60,270 nucleotides of DNA, taken from Bacteroidota bacterium (lineage in GTDB: Bacteria > Bacteroidota > Bacteroidia > Chitinophagales > Chitinophagaceae). The position numbers were made by a program, and so were the translations under genes. Where the stretch lies: the NCBI GenBank assembly GCA_023423835.1, contig JAFAEW010000113.1, forward strand, positions 1 to 60,270, read 5' to 3'. Under the pieces are notes generated by a model. That model saw nothing but the letters and a program-made list of their open reading frames with translations. It did no database searches and had not been told where the DNA came from. This document shows positions 26,809-35,805 of this stretch, in pieces (position 1 is the first letter of the stretch; each line of letters begins with the position of its first letter).

Positions 26809-28038
26809 TTATCGGATCAGTTTTAGCGGCTCCGGATCTTCATTTAATATTTCGTGACCCATTTTATCGCGCTTTGCTTTAAGATACAATTCGTTGTATT
26901 TATTGGGTTTGATCTCAATAGGAACAACATCCACGATCTCGATTCCATATCCCTTGATCGCTGCTCTTTTCTTTGGATTGTTACTCATCATCCTGAGCTT
27001 GGTAACACCAAGATAACGCAGAATTTGCGCACCCACTCCGTAATCGCGTTCATCCATTCCAAATCCGAGTTTAAGATTGGCTTCAACCGTATCGAGTCCT
27101 TCTTCCTGCAATTTGTAGGCTTTAAGCTTATTCATCAGTCCGATGCCTCGTCCTTCCTGATTCATATAGAGAATAAGACCTTTTCCCTCCTGCTGCACCA
27201 TCTGCATGGCATTGTGAAGCTGGTCTCCGCAATCACATCGCAGGCTTCCCAAAATGTCGCCCGTAAAACAACTTGAATGCACACGGGTAAGTACCGGTTC
27301 ATCCTTTTCCCAACTTCCTTTAATGAGGGCGAGATGTTCGCCTCCGGTTGTTTTTTCTCTGAAAGCTACCAATGTAAAATCGCCGTATTTCGTAGGCATC
27401 TTCACTCTTACAACTTCTTCAATCAGGGAATCGGTTTTCAAACGGTATTCAATCAGGTCTTTGATTGAAATGATCTTTAAGTCAAACTTTTTCGCTATTT
27501 CCAATAATTCCGGAAGTCTTGCCATCGATCCGTCTTCGTTCATTATTTCCACCAGTACACCCGCTGGTTCAAATCCTGCAAGACGTGCAAGATCAATCGT
27601 TGCTTCGGTATGGCCTGTTCTTCGCAATACGCCGCCGGTTTTTGCGCGGAGCGGAAAAATATGACCCGGTCTTCCAAGGTCTGTTGGTTTTGTCTTGGGA
27701 TCAATAAGCGCCATCACCGTTTTTGAACGGTCCGATGCACTGATTCCGGTAGTGCAGCCATGGCCAAGTAGGTCAATGCTGACCGTAAATGCCGTTTCGT
27801 GTAAAGCGGTATTGTTATTTACCATCGGATTCAAAAGCAGTTCGTCGGCCCGGTCTTCCGTAATCGGTGCACAGATCAGCCCTCGTCCGTGTTTGCTCAT
27901 AAAATTGATAACTTCCGGCGTCGCTTTTCTTGCGGCCACAATAAAATCGCCTTCGTTTTCCCGGTCTTCATCGTCAACCACAATCACCATCTTCCCGATC
28001 CTGATATCCTCAATCGCACCTTCAATAGAGTCAAGCAT
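26809..28038 (-). CDS. ribBA: Bifunctional 3,4-dihydroxy-2-butanone 4-phosphate synthase / GTP cyclohydrolase II
   Basis: Catalyses both entry reactions of riboflavin synthesis, from ribulose 5-phosphate and from GTP. The 409-residue protein has an N-terminal RibB half (DDEDRENEGDF near residue 22, GHTEATIDLARLAG near 150). The C-terminal RibA half has zinc ligands in CFTGDILGSLRCDCG and NQEGRGIGLMNKL. The start was set at the ATG at 28038 (MLDSIEGAIEDIR); the 38 codons upstream in frame are unlike the family. A TAATTTTG -7 box 17 bases ahead on the minus strand supports that start. No FMN riboswitch was recognised in the short leader. Confidence 0.95.
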   Translation of the reverse strand: MLDSIEGAIEDIRIGKMVIVVDDEDRENEGDFIVAARKATPEVINFMSKHGRGLICAPITEDRADELLLNPMVNNNTALHETAFTVSIDLLGHGCTTGISASDRSKTVMALIDPKTKPTDLGRPGHIFPLRAKTGGVLRRTGHTEATIDLARLAGFEPAGVLVEIMNEDGSMARLPELLEIAKKFDLKIISIKDLIEYRLKTDSLIEEVVRVKMPTKYGDFTLVAFREKTTGGEHLALIKGSWEKDEPVLTRVHSSCFTGDILGSLRCDCGDQLHNAMQMVQQEGKGLILYMNQEGRGIGLMNKLKAYKLQEEGLDTVEANLKLGFGMDERDYGVGAQILRYLGVTKLRMMSNNPKKRAAIKGYGIEIVDVVPIEIKPNKYNELYLKAKRDKMGHEILNEDPEPLKLIR

Positions 28039-28055
28039 AACAATTGTTTGTTTTG

Positions 28056-28063
28056 CAAAATTA
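28056..28063 (-). promoter_or_regulatory. Candidate -7 box (TAATTTTG) of ribBA
   Basis: TAnnTTTG match on the minus strand, 17 bases before the chosen ribBA start. It lies inside the longer open frame, which argues against a start further upstream. Confidence 0.45.
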
Positions 28064-28285
28064 CGATGAAATAAGCTATGGATAGATGTTAGATCTCTTA
28101 AAATTCCCGCATCCGAAAGTCGGACTCTGTCTCTTCTGATTTTGATCTGCAACGGAATAATATATTCAACAGTAAAACCTGATTTACATTAGGCATTAAG
28201 CTTTCTAAAGTTAATGGCCGTTGCCGCGTTTCCTTCTTCTCACAAAAATCTCAGGAATCTTATCTTCGCAATCCAATAAATTAAC

Positions 28286-30805
28286 ATGAAGGAATTACAA
28301 CATAAATTATTGCTGCTTTTTGTTTGCGTTTCATTTTTTACCGGTTTCAAACTACAGGCACAGGCTCCGCAATCGTTTAACAGCGATAACATTTATATGG
28401 ATATGGAGAAGCTGAAGGTGTTGGGAAGCGTGTTGTACATTGCCGCGCATCCGGATGATGAAAATACCAGATTACTGACGTATTTTTCAAAGGATAAACT
28501 TTACAAGACCGGATATCTGAGTTTAACAAGAGGCGATGGCGGACAAAATCTCATTGGCGATGAGCAGGGAATTGAACTCGGATTGATCAGAACACAGGAA
28601 TTACTCGCTGCCAGAAGAACAGATGGTTCGCATCAGTTCTTTACACGCGCCTACGATTTCGGATATTCCAAAACTTCAGAGGAAACCCTTGAAATCTGGG
28701 GACATGATAAGATATTGAGCGACGTTGTTTGGGTTATCAGACGTTTTCAACCCGATATTATTATCACCCGTTTTCCCCCCGATGAACGTGCCGGACACGG
28801 ACACCATCAAACCTCCGCGATCCTTGCAGCAGAAGCCTTTTCAGCGGCGGCAGATTCAACAAAATTTCCAGAACAATTCAAATATGGAGTGAAACCCTGG
28901 CAGGTGAAAAGAATGCTTTGGAATACCTTCAATTTCGGAAATAACAATACCATCAGCGAAAACCAGTTTAAAATTGATGTGGGCGGCTATAATGCTTTGC
29001 TGGGCAAAAGCTATGGTGAAATTGCTTCCAACAGTCGAAGCCAGCATAAATCGCAGGGGTTTGGAGTAGCAAGCCAGCGAGGATCGGCAATGGAATATTT
29101 TGAACCGGTGAAGGGAGAAAATGTTCGCACTAGCTTGATGGATAATGTAGATATTTCGTGGTCAGGAATAAAGGGTGGAAAAGTAATTGGCCAACTCATT
29201 GATTCCGCTTTGCGGCAATACGATTTTCTTCATCCTGAAAATTCCGTACCCATATTGTTGCGTCTTCGCCATTCCATCAAAGAACTTGCAGGCGAAAGCC
29301 GTTGGAAACAGGAAAAATTGCAGGCAGTAAATGACCTTATTTTTCATTGTCTTGGCATCTTTGCCGATGCAACAACCAATACGCAGTATGCAGTGCAACA
29401 AGACAGTTTGGTTATCAATCTCAATTTCAATAAGCGGTTGAAGGGAAATGCTGAATTAAAATCTGTTTCAATTGGCGGGAAGAAAATCGGCCTGAATGCA
29501 ACCCTGCCGCTAAATGAGAACGTCAATTATACTACCAAGGTTTTTGTTGACAAGCCGGTTTCGCAGCCTTACTGGTTGAAAGAGCCGATGGAGAAAGGAA
29601 GCTATACGGTTAGTGATCAATTACTGATCGGAAAACCGGAGGATGATCCTTCCTTTGTTGCAAATTTTGAAGTGTTGATTGACGGACAAACTCTCGAATT
29701 AAAAAGACCGGTTCAATATAAGTATACCGATCCGGTTAAAGGCGAAGTTTATGCGCCGCTGGTAGTCGTTCCAAAAATCCTGGTGTCGGTTGATCCCGAA
29801 CTTCTGCTTACCGGCATTCAACCCCCAACGGCATCTGCCAAAAATCCTGAAATCAACATTCGTTTCAAATCCAATATTGATCAGAAAGGCACGCGAATAA
29901 AGGCATTGTTGAAAAATGCAGGCGGGCAGCAGATGGAAAAAGACACCATCATCGATCTTAACGCGGGACAATCTTATTCTATTTCCTTTACCCTGTCATC
30001 CATGACAAAAGATGGAACAGAAACCTTCCATCCGCAGTTGGTCGTAATGGAGGGAAATAGTGAAAAAGTTTATGATCTGGCGATGCGCAGGATCAGTTAT
30101 GAACATATTCCCGACATACATTATTTCTATTCAGATGCAACGAAAGTTATTACCGAACCGGTGATTACAAAGGGGAAAAATATTGGCTATATCAGTGGAG
30201 CAGGCGACAAAATTCCGCAGGCACTTTTAGAGATGGGATATGTAGTAAAGCAGTTGAATGAGAAGGATATTACGGATACAAATTTAAAACAGTTTGATGC
30301 AGTGATTGCCGGAGTACGTGCATACAACGTTAACGATTGGCTGCCGTCAAAATACGACATCCTGATGCGTTACATTATGAACGGCGGAAACTATATTGTT
30401 CAATATAACACTTCCGGCTACTCTTCTCCGGTAGCATTCAAAATGGGGCCCTATGATTTTACCATCGGTCGAACCAGGGTTACGGATGAACAGGCGCCGG
30501 TGAAAATATTAGCACCAGACCACTCGGTTCTGAATTATCCCAATAAAATCGATGAAAGAAATTTTGAGAACTGGATACAGGAAAGAAGCATTTATCAGGC
30601 AGCTACCTGGGATAAACATTATCAAACGCCTTTGGCAATGCATGACAAGGGAGAATCAGAAAGCGATGGTAGCTTACTCATTGCACCCTACGGGAAAGGA
30701 AACTTTGTTTATACCGGCCTTGTTTTTTTCAGGGAATTACCGGCAGGTATTGCCGGTGCATTCCCCTTGTTTGCTAATTTAATTGCCCTCCCTCAAAACA
30801 AATAA
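28286..30805 (+). CDS. Exported PIG-L (LmbE-like) family deacetylase
   Basis: An 839-residue protein with a signal peptide (about 1-26, ending FKLQAQ). The N-terminal half is a zinc-dependent N-acetyl-sugar deacetylase of the PIG-L/LmbE family: AAHPDDEN with His55, TRGDGGQN, and GHGHHQ with His171, His173 and His174. The second half is beta-rich, and its last 200 residues (AGVRAYNVNDWL, YIVQYNTSGYSS) resemble a glutamine-amidotransferase-like fold seen behind such deacetylases in Bacteroidota. The likely substrate is an extracellular or periplasmic N-acetylated glycan. A near-consensus TATCTTCG lies about 20 bases ahead of the start. A 52-codon gene follows after 2 bases. Confidence 0.88.
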   Translation: MKELQHKLLLLFVCVSFFTGFKLQAQAPQSFNSDNIYMDMEKLKVLGSVLYIAAHPDDENTRLLTYFSKDKLYKTGYLSLTRGDGGQNLIGDEQGIELGLIRTQELLAARRTDGSHQFFTRAYDFGYSKTSEETLEIWGHDKILSDVVWVIRRFQPDIIITRFPPDERAGHGHHQTSAILAAEAFSAAADSTKFPEQFKYGVKPWQVKRMLWNTFNFGNNNTISENQFKIDVGGYNALLGKSYGEIASNSRSQHKSQGFGVASQRGSAMEYFEPVKGENVRTSLMDNVDISWSGIKGGKVIGQLIDSALRQYDFLHPENSVPILLRLRHSIKELAGESRWKQEKLQAVNDLIFHCLGIFADATTNTQYAVQQDSLVINLNFNKRLKGNAELKSVSIGGKKIGLNATLPLNENVNYTTKVFVDKPVSQPYWLKEPMEKGSYTVSDQLLIGKPEDDPSFVANFEVLIDGQTLELKRPVQYKYTDPVKGEVYAPLVVVPKILVSVDPELLLTGIQPPTASAKNPEINIRFKSNIDQKGTRIKALLKNAGGQQMEKDTIIDLNAGQSYSISFTLSSMTKDGTETFHPQLVVMEGNSEKVYDLAMRRISYEHIPDIHYFYSDATKVITEPVITKGKNIGYISGAGDKIPQALLEMGYVVKQLNEKDITDTNLKQFDAVIAGVRAYNVNDWLPSKYDILMRYIMNGGNYIVQYNTSGYSSPVAFKMGPYDFTIGRTRVTDEQAPVKILAPDHSVLNYPNKIDERNFENWIQERSIYQAATWDKHYQTPLAMHDKGESESDGSLLIAPYGKGNFVYTGLVFFRELPAGIAGAFPLFANLIALPQNK

Positions 30806-30807
30806 GC

Positions 30808-30966
30808 ATGCAGGAAAAGGCGAAAAAGGGTCGAAGAAAAGTGAGCTTCTTATTTTTGGTTTTACTGGGATGTGCAATAGGATTTTTGATCAAAAATGTG
30901 AAGGCGGGATTGCTGATAGGATTATTTATCGGCGTTTTGGCGGGAAGTCTTGCTTCACGTAAATGA
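30808..30966 (+). CDS. Small two-helix membrane protein, 52 residues
   Basis: Translates as a basic N-terminus (MQEKAKKGRRK), a hydrophobic segment (about 12-29), a short Lys-containing turn, and a second glycine-rich hydrophobic segment (about 33-50), ending SRK. Glycines spaced as in AGLLIGLFIGVLAG suggest tight helix packing. It starts 2 bases after the PIG-L deacetylase stop, so it is probably translated with it. No family was recognised. A chance frame is possible but the composition is that of a real small membrane protein. Confidence 0.6.
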   Translation: MQEKAKKGRRKVSFLFLVLLGCAIGFLIKNVKAGLLIGLFIGVLAGSLASRK

Positions 30967-31002
30967 GAATGCAATCTGACGGGTGATTTTTGGAACCCGA
31001 GT

Positions 31003-32121
31003 TCATCGCGGCTTTCGCAAATCGATTTTATCGAGCGGCAGTGCTTCCACCACACGATTTTTGAATCCCTTCATTGTTTCGGCGGCCACCAAAGAATTCC
31101 AGATTGCTTCCGAAGTTGCTTCAATAACGGCAAGAAAAAGCGGAGAGGTTTCTTCATTGGAAAGTAGCCTGTTGTTCAGCAGATCGGTCGTTTCACCGTA
31201 AGGAACACGAAGACCGGTATCTGTTGAAAATGCGATTATGTAATCACCACTTCCGTTTGACGCGATTCCGCCCGTATTACCGATGCCGAGAAATGCCCGT
31301 TTTGCAAGTCGTTGCAGATTACGGTGATCAAGTGGTGCATCTGTGGCAACAACTACCATACAAGAGCCATCAGGCCGGTTTAAAATCTCATCGCTGAAAC
31401 TAAATCTTTTCAGTTGTTTACCTACCGGAATGCCATCTATGTTCAACACGCCGCCAAAATTTGTCTGCACCAAAACGCCCACGGTGTATCCTCCCAATTT
31501 TTCAGGAAGCACTCTCGAAGCGGTACCGATACCGCCTTTAAAACCAAAGCAGATGGTTCCCGTTCCCGCACCTGCATTTCCTTCCTCAACAGGACCGCTT
31601 TTCGCATTTTTGATAGCGTCTAAAACGTCGCTTTCGCTGACGTGCATTCCTCTGATATCATTGAGATAGCCATCATTTGTCTCCCCCACTACTGCGTTCA
31701 CCGATTGCACTGTTTCATTGCCATCTTGCATCAGCATGTAACGGATCACGGCCTGCATTGCTACCGGCACACTCAATGTATTGGTAAGAATAATCGGCGT
31801 TTCGATATTGCCAAGTTCATTTACTTGTGTACTTCCGGCCAATTTTCCAAATCCATTGCCGATGTAAACTGCGGCCGGAACTTTTTCCATGAAAATATTT
31901 CCCTTGTGCGGAAGTATCGCAGTCACTCCGGTTCTCACGGAGTCTCCTTCAATCAGTGTCTTCTGTCCTATCAGAACGCCGTTAACATCGGTGATGCTGT
32001 TAAACTTTCCCGTGGGAAGAACACCCGGAGCCACGCCGAGATCTCTTAACCGTTTTCCATTTTGTGAATAAGACAGCACGGGGATGAATGTTATGAGCAA
32101 TAATTTTAAAATAAATTTCAT
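31003..32121 (-). CDS. P1/S58-family peptidase (DmpA-like aminopeptidase)
   Basis: A 372-residue exported enzyme with a signal peptide (about 1-19). The rest follows the DmpA/S58 pattern: RLRDLGVAPGVLPTGKFNSITDV at the N-terminus, GNGFGKLAGSTQV, PIILTNTLSV and NDGYLNDIRG. The self-cleavage site precedes the catalytic Ser in PDGSCMVVVATDAPL. These enzymes cut themselves into two chains and then act as N-terminal nucleophile aminopeptidases, some on D-residues or beta-peptides. The substrate here is unknown. It is convergent with the small membrane protein gene, with 36 bases between. Confidence 0.92.
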   Translation of the reverse strand: MKFILKLLLITFIPVLSYSQNGKRLRDLGVAPGVLPTGKFNSITDVNGVLIGQKTLIEGDSVRTGVTAILPHKGNIFMEKVPAAVYIGNGFGKLAGSTQVNELGNIETPIILTNTLSVPVAMQAVIRYMLMQDGNETVQSVNAVVGETNDGYLNDIRGMHVSESDVLDAIKNAKSGPVEEGNAGAGTGTICFGFKGGIGTASRVLPEKLGGYTVGVLVQTNFGGVLNIDGIPVGKQLKRFSFSDEILNRPDGSCMVVVATDAPLDHRNLQRLAKRAFLGIGNTGGIASNGSGDYIIAFSTDTGLRVPYGETTDLLNNRLLSNEETSPLFLAVIEATSEAIWNSLVAAETMKGFKNRVVEALPLDKIDLRKPR

Positions 32122-32210
32122 TCGGGAAAAATTATACTAAAAATACAAACCATTGCGGAAGGAACAAACGAATAGCACCGGGCCATTGATAACTGACAAC
32201 ATTTCTCGTC

Positions 32211-32243
32211 CTGCAAAAACAAAAAAGCCGTCTTCCGACGGCT
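32211..32243 (-). terminator. Rho-independent terminator at the end of the sugar-uptake operon
   Basis: A 7-bp stem AGCCGTC/GACGGCT (32226-32232 and 32237-32243) with a 4-base loop. On the minus strand it is followed by a run of T broken only by one G. It lies 16 bases beyond the lipoprotein stop codon. Confidence 0.85.
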
Positions 32244-32259
32244 CTCATGATTAATCTTC

Positions 32260-33045
32260 TCAATCCAATGCCTCAAAGGTATAGACAAATTCTTCATGAT
32301 CGGTGTATCCAAAGACAGAGAGATCAAGAATGATACTCATTACCCATTTATCTTTTGACAAGGTTTGAACCGTATAAACTTCGGTAGTGATCTGGGCCGG
32401 ATTGAAAACAGAATGATAGACCTGCGTAAAAGTTTTTTCGTCTTCACTCAGCCACCATTTATCGTAAATATTCAATCCATCAAACAAACAGGGCTGAGCT
32501 CCATAGTTCAAACCGATCGTACTGTCTTTGTAATAGGAGTAGATATCGTCTTTGCCGCATTCTTCTAAAGACTCTTCGGGAGGACTAACGGTCGTCCACA
32601 TCTTTGACACCAGTTTCCATTTATTGGAGTAAATCAGTTGTGCACCGGAAGCTTCCGTCGTTATCGTTAAATCCTTCTCGGCCACATTTCCCTTTGTATC
32701 CTCGAAATGAAAATTTATCCCCACGAGCTTATTCACCTCGGTATCCTGAAAGACGTAATGAAATGTGTACTGATAAGTATTTTCCCCAATGTTTTCCGGA
32801 GTTACGGTTTGCTGGCCAAAGGTTTCGTCCGGAACCAAATTGACTGTTTTACTCAAAACGAGTTTGCCGACGCCATTGGGAGCAACGATGGTCAAGACGG
32901 TTGAAGTGTCGTGACCCGATTTTCCGGAAACAGCAACCGGACTCAGTTTCAACACCGGTAAACTAGGATCCGCCGTATCTTTCTTACATCCTAAAAATAC
33001 GATGAACGCGAAAAACAGCAGAATTGATGCGCCTATCTTTTTCAT
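32260..33045 (-). CDS. Lipoprotein of unknown function
   Basis: A 261-residue protein with a lipoprotein signal peptide: MKKIGASILLFFAFIVFLGCKK, where FLGC is the lipobox and the cysteine is followed by KKD. The mature part is beta-rich and Thr/Val-heavy (KLSPVAVSGKSGHDTSTVLTI). The C-terminal region from about 140 resembles lipocalin-like lipoproteins of Bacteroidota that start near a NKWKLVSKMW strand and compare two charge states of a small domain; this is resemblance only. It is the last gene of the minus-strand run that begins with gntR, 17 bases behind the isomerase gene. A terminator follows. Confidence 0.75.
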   Translation of the reverse strand: MKKIGASILLFFAFIVFLGCKKDTADPSLPVLKLSPVAVSGKSGHDTSTVLTIVAPNGVGKLVLSKTVNLVPDETFGQQTVTPENIGENTYQYTFHYVFQDTEVNKLVGINFHFEDTKGNVAEKDLTITTEASGAQLIYSNKWKLVSKMWTTVSPPEESLEECGKDDIYSYYKDSTIGLNYGAQPCLFDGLNIYDKWWLSEDEKTFTQVYHSVFNPAQITTEVYTVQTLSKDKWVMSIILDLSVFGYTDHEEFVYTFEALD

Positions 33046-33062
33046 ATAAACAGTATTAATTG

Positions 33063-34853
33063 TTATGATTCGGATTTAGATTTCAGATGAGAGAAAAATT
33101 TGTCGAGGTTTTCCGTCCTTACAAAGGCCCTGACTGCCATCAATTCCTTTCCGGCAGCATTGTTAAGTCCGCGCATGGTGTAAGAACCAACGGCCGCGGG
33201 AACAATAAAGGTTTCGGCATAATGTACTTCAAAAGGTTCAAAAGCATTATCCGGACTTTCGATTACTGCCGATTCTCCCTCCACGAGGTTCAACACATTC
33301 ACGCTTCCAAAAGTGGAAACGGGAGCGGTTTTATTAAACTTTAATCTTCTTGTTTCAATAAACTGTTCGGGGTTTAAACCGGTTCTTTCTTCGCACCAGC
33401 TTTCGCCCGCTGCTATTTTCTCAAATCGATTGATCAGATTATTTTTCGTCCAGTTTTTCTTTCTGTCCCATTGCAGATTTTTCTTACCATGTTCAAGGGA
33501 GATCGGTCTCGGTTTGCCGTTGAGATCCATTCTTTCCCAATCCCATAATTTAAAGGTGAAAATGTAAGGCGTGGCGCTGATCTCAAGTACCATCGTATCG
33601 GTTTGCGAACAGTGGATGGTGCCGGACGGGATGATATAATGATCGTGCTTTCTTACGGGAAATTGTTGTACGTGGTCTTCTGCCCTGAACTTGCCACCGG
33701 TTGCATGGGCGGTTTCCAGTTCAGCAATCATTTTATCCGGATCAATATCTTCTCTGAATCCGAGGAACACCTGCGCATCTTTTCCGGCATCAAGGATGTA
33801 ATAACTTTCATCCTGGGTGTAAGGCATGTTGAATTTTTCAAGAATGTATTCTTTAAGCGGATGCACCTGCAGGCTAAGGTTTCCGCCGCCCATTGTATCG
33901 AGTAAGTCAAAACGGATGGGAAATTCAGCTCCAAAAGCGGCGTAAACTTTTTCGCCCAGCAACTTTTCCGGTTCAGCGAAAACCAGGTTAATGGCGGGCG
34001 TTTGAAAATCAGCTTCTTCAAAAGAAAGAACCAGGGTATTTTCCTCCGGCACGCCGTCAAACGACCAGGCAAGGTTTTCTGCTTCCGGCTTGAGGTCAAA
34101 TTTTTCCTCCATCCAATGACCTCCCCAGGGCCCCGGATCGAAATATGGAACGAGCCGAAACGGCTGTGTTACCGTTTGCTGCAAGGCCGATTGATAAACC
34201 GCCGCAGACAACATCTTCGGTTGCAAAGGAATGGTCGTATCAAGCACATAATCCCACTTATCTATCAGGCTGCGTTTGTGCCGGTCAAGCACTCTCCAGT
34301 CTACGAAAAAACTTCTTTTGTATTGATAAGCATATGAAGCAGAAGGATTTTCCGCACCCAAATTTCCAACCTTATCTTCCCTGAAACGGAGTTCAATTTC
34401 ACGCCGCGGCATATCGGCATAAATCAAAAGATCGGATGTGGGACAAACGAGCGTGGCGCCGGTTCCCAAAACAATCACCAATCCATCAGTTTTTTCAACT
34501 TCTGATCTTGTCGCCTGCAATTTTTCCAGATTAAAAAACCCGGACAACTGAAGGTCATTCATTACACCAAATACAGGATGATCGGTCACAAAATCTTTAA
34601 CCAGTTCTTCGGTCATTTCCTTTGACAGCAGGGCCTTTTCGGCCATGATCCACTGTACTCCTTCAATCTCCTTATCAATTTCTTCTTCAATTTCAGTTTG
34701 ATAAACTCCCTGGTAACATTCTATCGCTACAACGAACTTTTTATGCCCCGATTTCTTTTCAGATATCAGTTTGGCGACTTTATTCCAGCCCGCGATACAG
34801 TAACCGTCTTTTATCACCACCTTGGGATCTTTATCAAAATTTGATTGTTTCAT
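33063..34853 (-). CDS. Class I mannose-6-phosphate isomerase with a long N-terminal extension
   Basis: Interconverts mannose 6-phosphate and fructose 6-phosphate. Of 596 residues, the last 350 or so carry the cupin-type isomerase: GGGNLSLQVHP, the metal-binding Glu in DESYYIL, HDHYIIPSGTIHCS and PYIFTFKLWDWER. A single-domain enzyme is about 300-400 residues, so the first 240 form an extra domain. That part has alternating strands and helices (VIVLGTGATLVC, DLLIYADMPRREIELRFRED) like a nucleoside-kinase fold but no Walker A motif. The extension's role is unknown. The gene starts 1 base after the ROK kinase stop, so the kinase and isomerase are probably coupled in sugar catabolism. Confidence 0.88.
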   Translation of the reverse strand: MKQSNFDKDPKVVIKDGYCIAGWNKVAKLISEKKSGHKKFVVAIECYQGVYQTEIEEEIDKEIEGVQWIMAEKALLSKEMTEELVKDFVTDHPVFGVMNDLQLSGFFNLEKLQATRSEVEKTDGLVIVLGTGATLVCPTSDLLIYADMPRREIELRFREDKVGNLGAENPSASYAYQYKRSFFVDWRVLDRHKRSLIDKWDYVLDTTIPLQPKMLSAAVYQSALQQTVTQPFRLVPYFDPGPWGGHWMEEKFDLKPEAENLAWSFDGVPEENTLVLSFEEADFQTPAINLVFAEPEKLLGEKVYAAFGAEFPIRFDLLDTMGGGNLSLQVHPLKEYILEKFNMPYTQDESYYILDAGKDAQVFLGFREDIDPDKMIAELETAHATGGKFRAEDHVQQFPVRKHDHYIIPSGTIHCSQTDTMVLEISATPYIFTFKLWDWERMDLNGKPRPISLEHGKKNLQWDRKKNWTKNNLINRFEKIAAGESWCEERTGLNPEQFIETRRLKFNKTAPVSTFGSVNVLNLVEGESAVIESPDNAFEPFEVHYAETFIVPAAVGSYTMRGLNNAAGKELMAVRAFVRTENLDKFFSHLKSKSES

Positions 34854-34854
34854 T

Positions 34855-35805
34855 TTAATTTTTATGATTTAATAATAAACTTCCAACGCCCAACAAGGCA
34901 GATTCATTGATGAATGTTGCGGGCAAAACTTCTACTGTTCCCCATGGTGTCCATGCGCATTGTTGTATCTCTTTACTTATGAATGGAAGGATTTCGTCTT
35001 TACTTGCCATTACGCCGCCTCCGATTACCAGTATTTCCGGATCATAAGCGTGAATGAGATTTATAGCAGCGGCACTCCAAACCTTCAGCGATCTTAGTTT
35101 TAATTCCCTCGCCAACGAGTCGCCGGATGCAGCTAATCTGAAAACCGATTCATAATCAATTATTGCTTCCTCTTTCAGTCTGCTTGTCGAAAATAAGGGC
35201 GATGTGTGCGCCAGTTTTCGCAGATTCCAGGTTGCAGTTTCAGCCTCCGCACAACCGATATTTCCGCAATTGCATTTTTCTCCCCTGTAATTGATCGTGA
35301 AATGCCCGCCTAATATGCCCGCCAGAAAATGTTTTCCTTTTAATAACCTTCCTTCAATTATGGCCGAACTTCCGATGCCCGTGCCGATGGTCATCATCAC
35401 CACATTGTCGTTTCCTTTTGCACTTCCGAATTTCCATTCGCCGATGAGTGCAGCCCTTGCATCATTTTCGATTTCAAAGTGGGTGTGCCAGTTGTTCTGC
35501 GCCCATTCAGCCAGATTCAAATCCGGTGCATCGCTGAATTTTTTATCGATCGAAAGAATTCTTTTTTCAAAACTGTCAACAATTCCGGGACTCGACATGC
35601 CAAAGCCCGTTATTTCACCGGCTGAAACCTTGCACTCTAACATCATTTCATTTACCCTTTCAACCATCAGTGGCAATCTTCCTTTTAAACCCTTATCCGA
35701 TTCAGACGGAATAGAGGTTGTTGCAATCAACTGATCCTGCTCCATAAGACCAAGTTTGATGTTGGTGCCACCGATATCTGCCACGATCGCAACTTTTCTG
35801 GCCAT
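34855..35805 (-). CDS. ROK-family sugar kinase
   Basis: A 316-residue kinase phosphorylating a sugar imported by the adjacent SusC/SusD pair, perhaps glucose, mannose, fructose or N-acetylmannosamine. The ATP-binding DIGGTNIKLGL is at about 10-20. The sugar-binding segment ENDARAALIGEW and the TIGTGIGSSAI loop follow. The ROK zinc signature CNCGNIGCAE is complete. Its ATG overlaps the SusD stop by one base (TGATG), so expression is coupled. With a mannose-6-phosphate isomerase next in line, a hexose entering at fructose 6-phosphate is the most economical reading; the exact sugar is inference. Confidence 0.93.
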   Translation of the reverse strand: MARKVAIVADIGGTNIKLGLMEQDQLIATTSIPSESDKGLKGRLPLMVERVNEMMLECKVSAGEITGFGMSSPGIVDSFEKRILSIDKKFSDAPDLNLAEWAQNNWHTHFEIENDARAALIGEWKFGSAKGNDNVVMMTIGTGIGSSAIIEGRLLKGKHFLAGILGGHFTINYRGEKCNCGNIGCAEAETATWNLRKLAHTSPLFSTSRLKEEAIIDYESVFRLAASGDSLARELKLRSLKVWSAAAINLIHAYDPEILVIGGGVMASKDEILPFISKEIQQCAWTPWGTVEVLPATFINESALLGVGSLLLNHKN

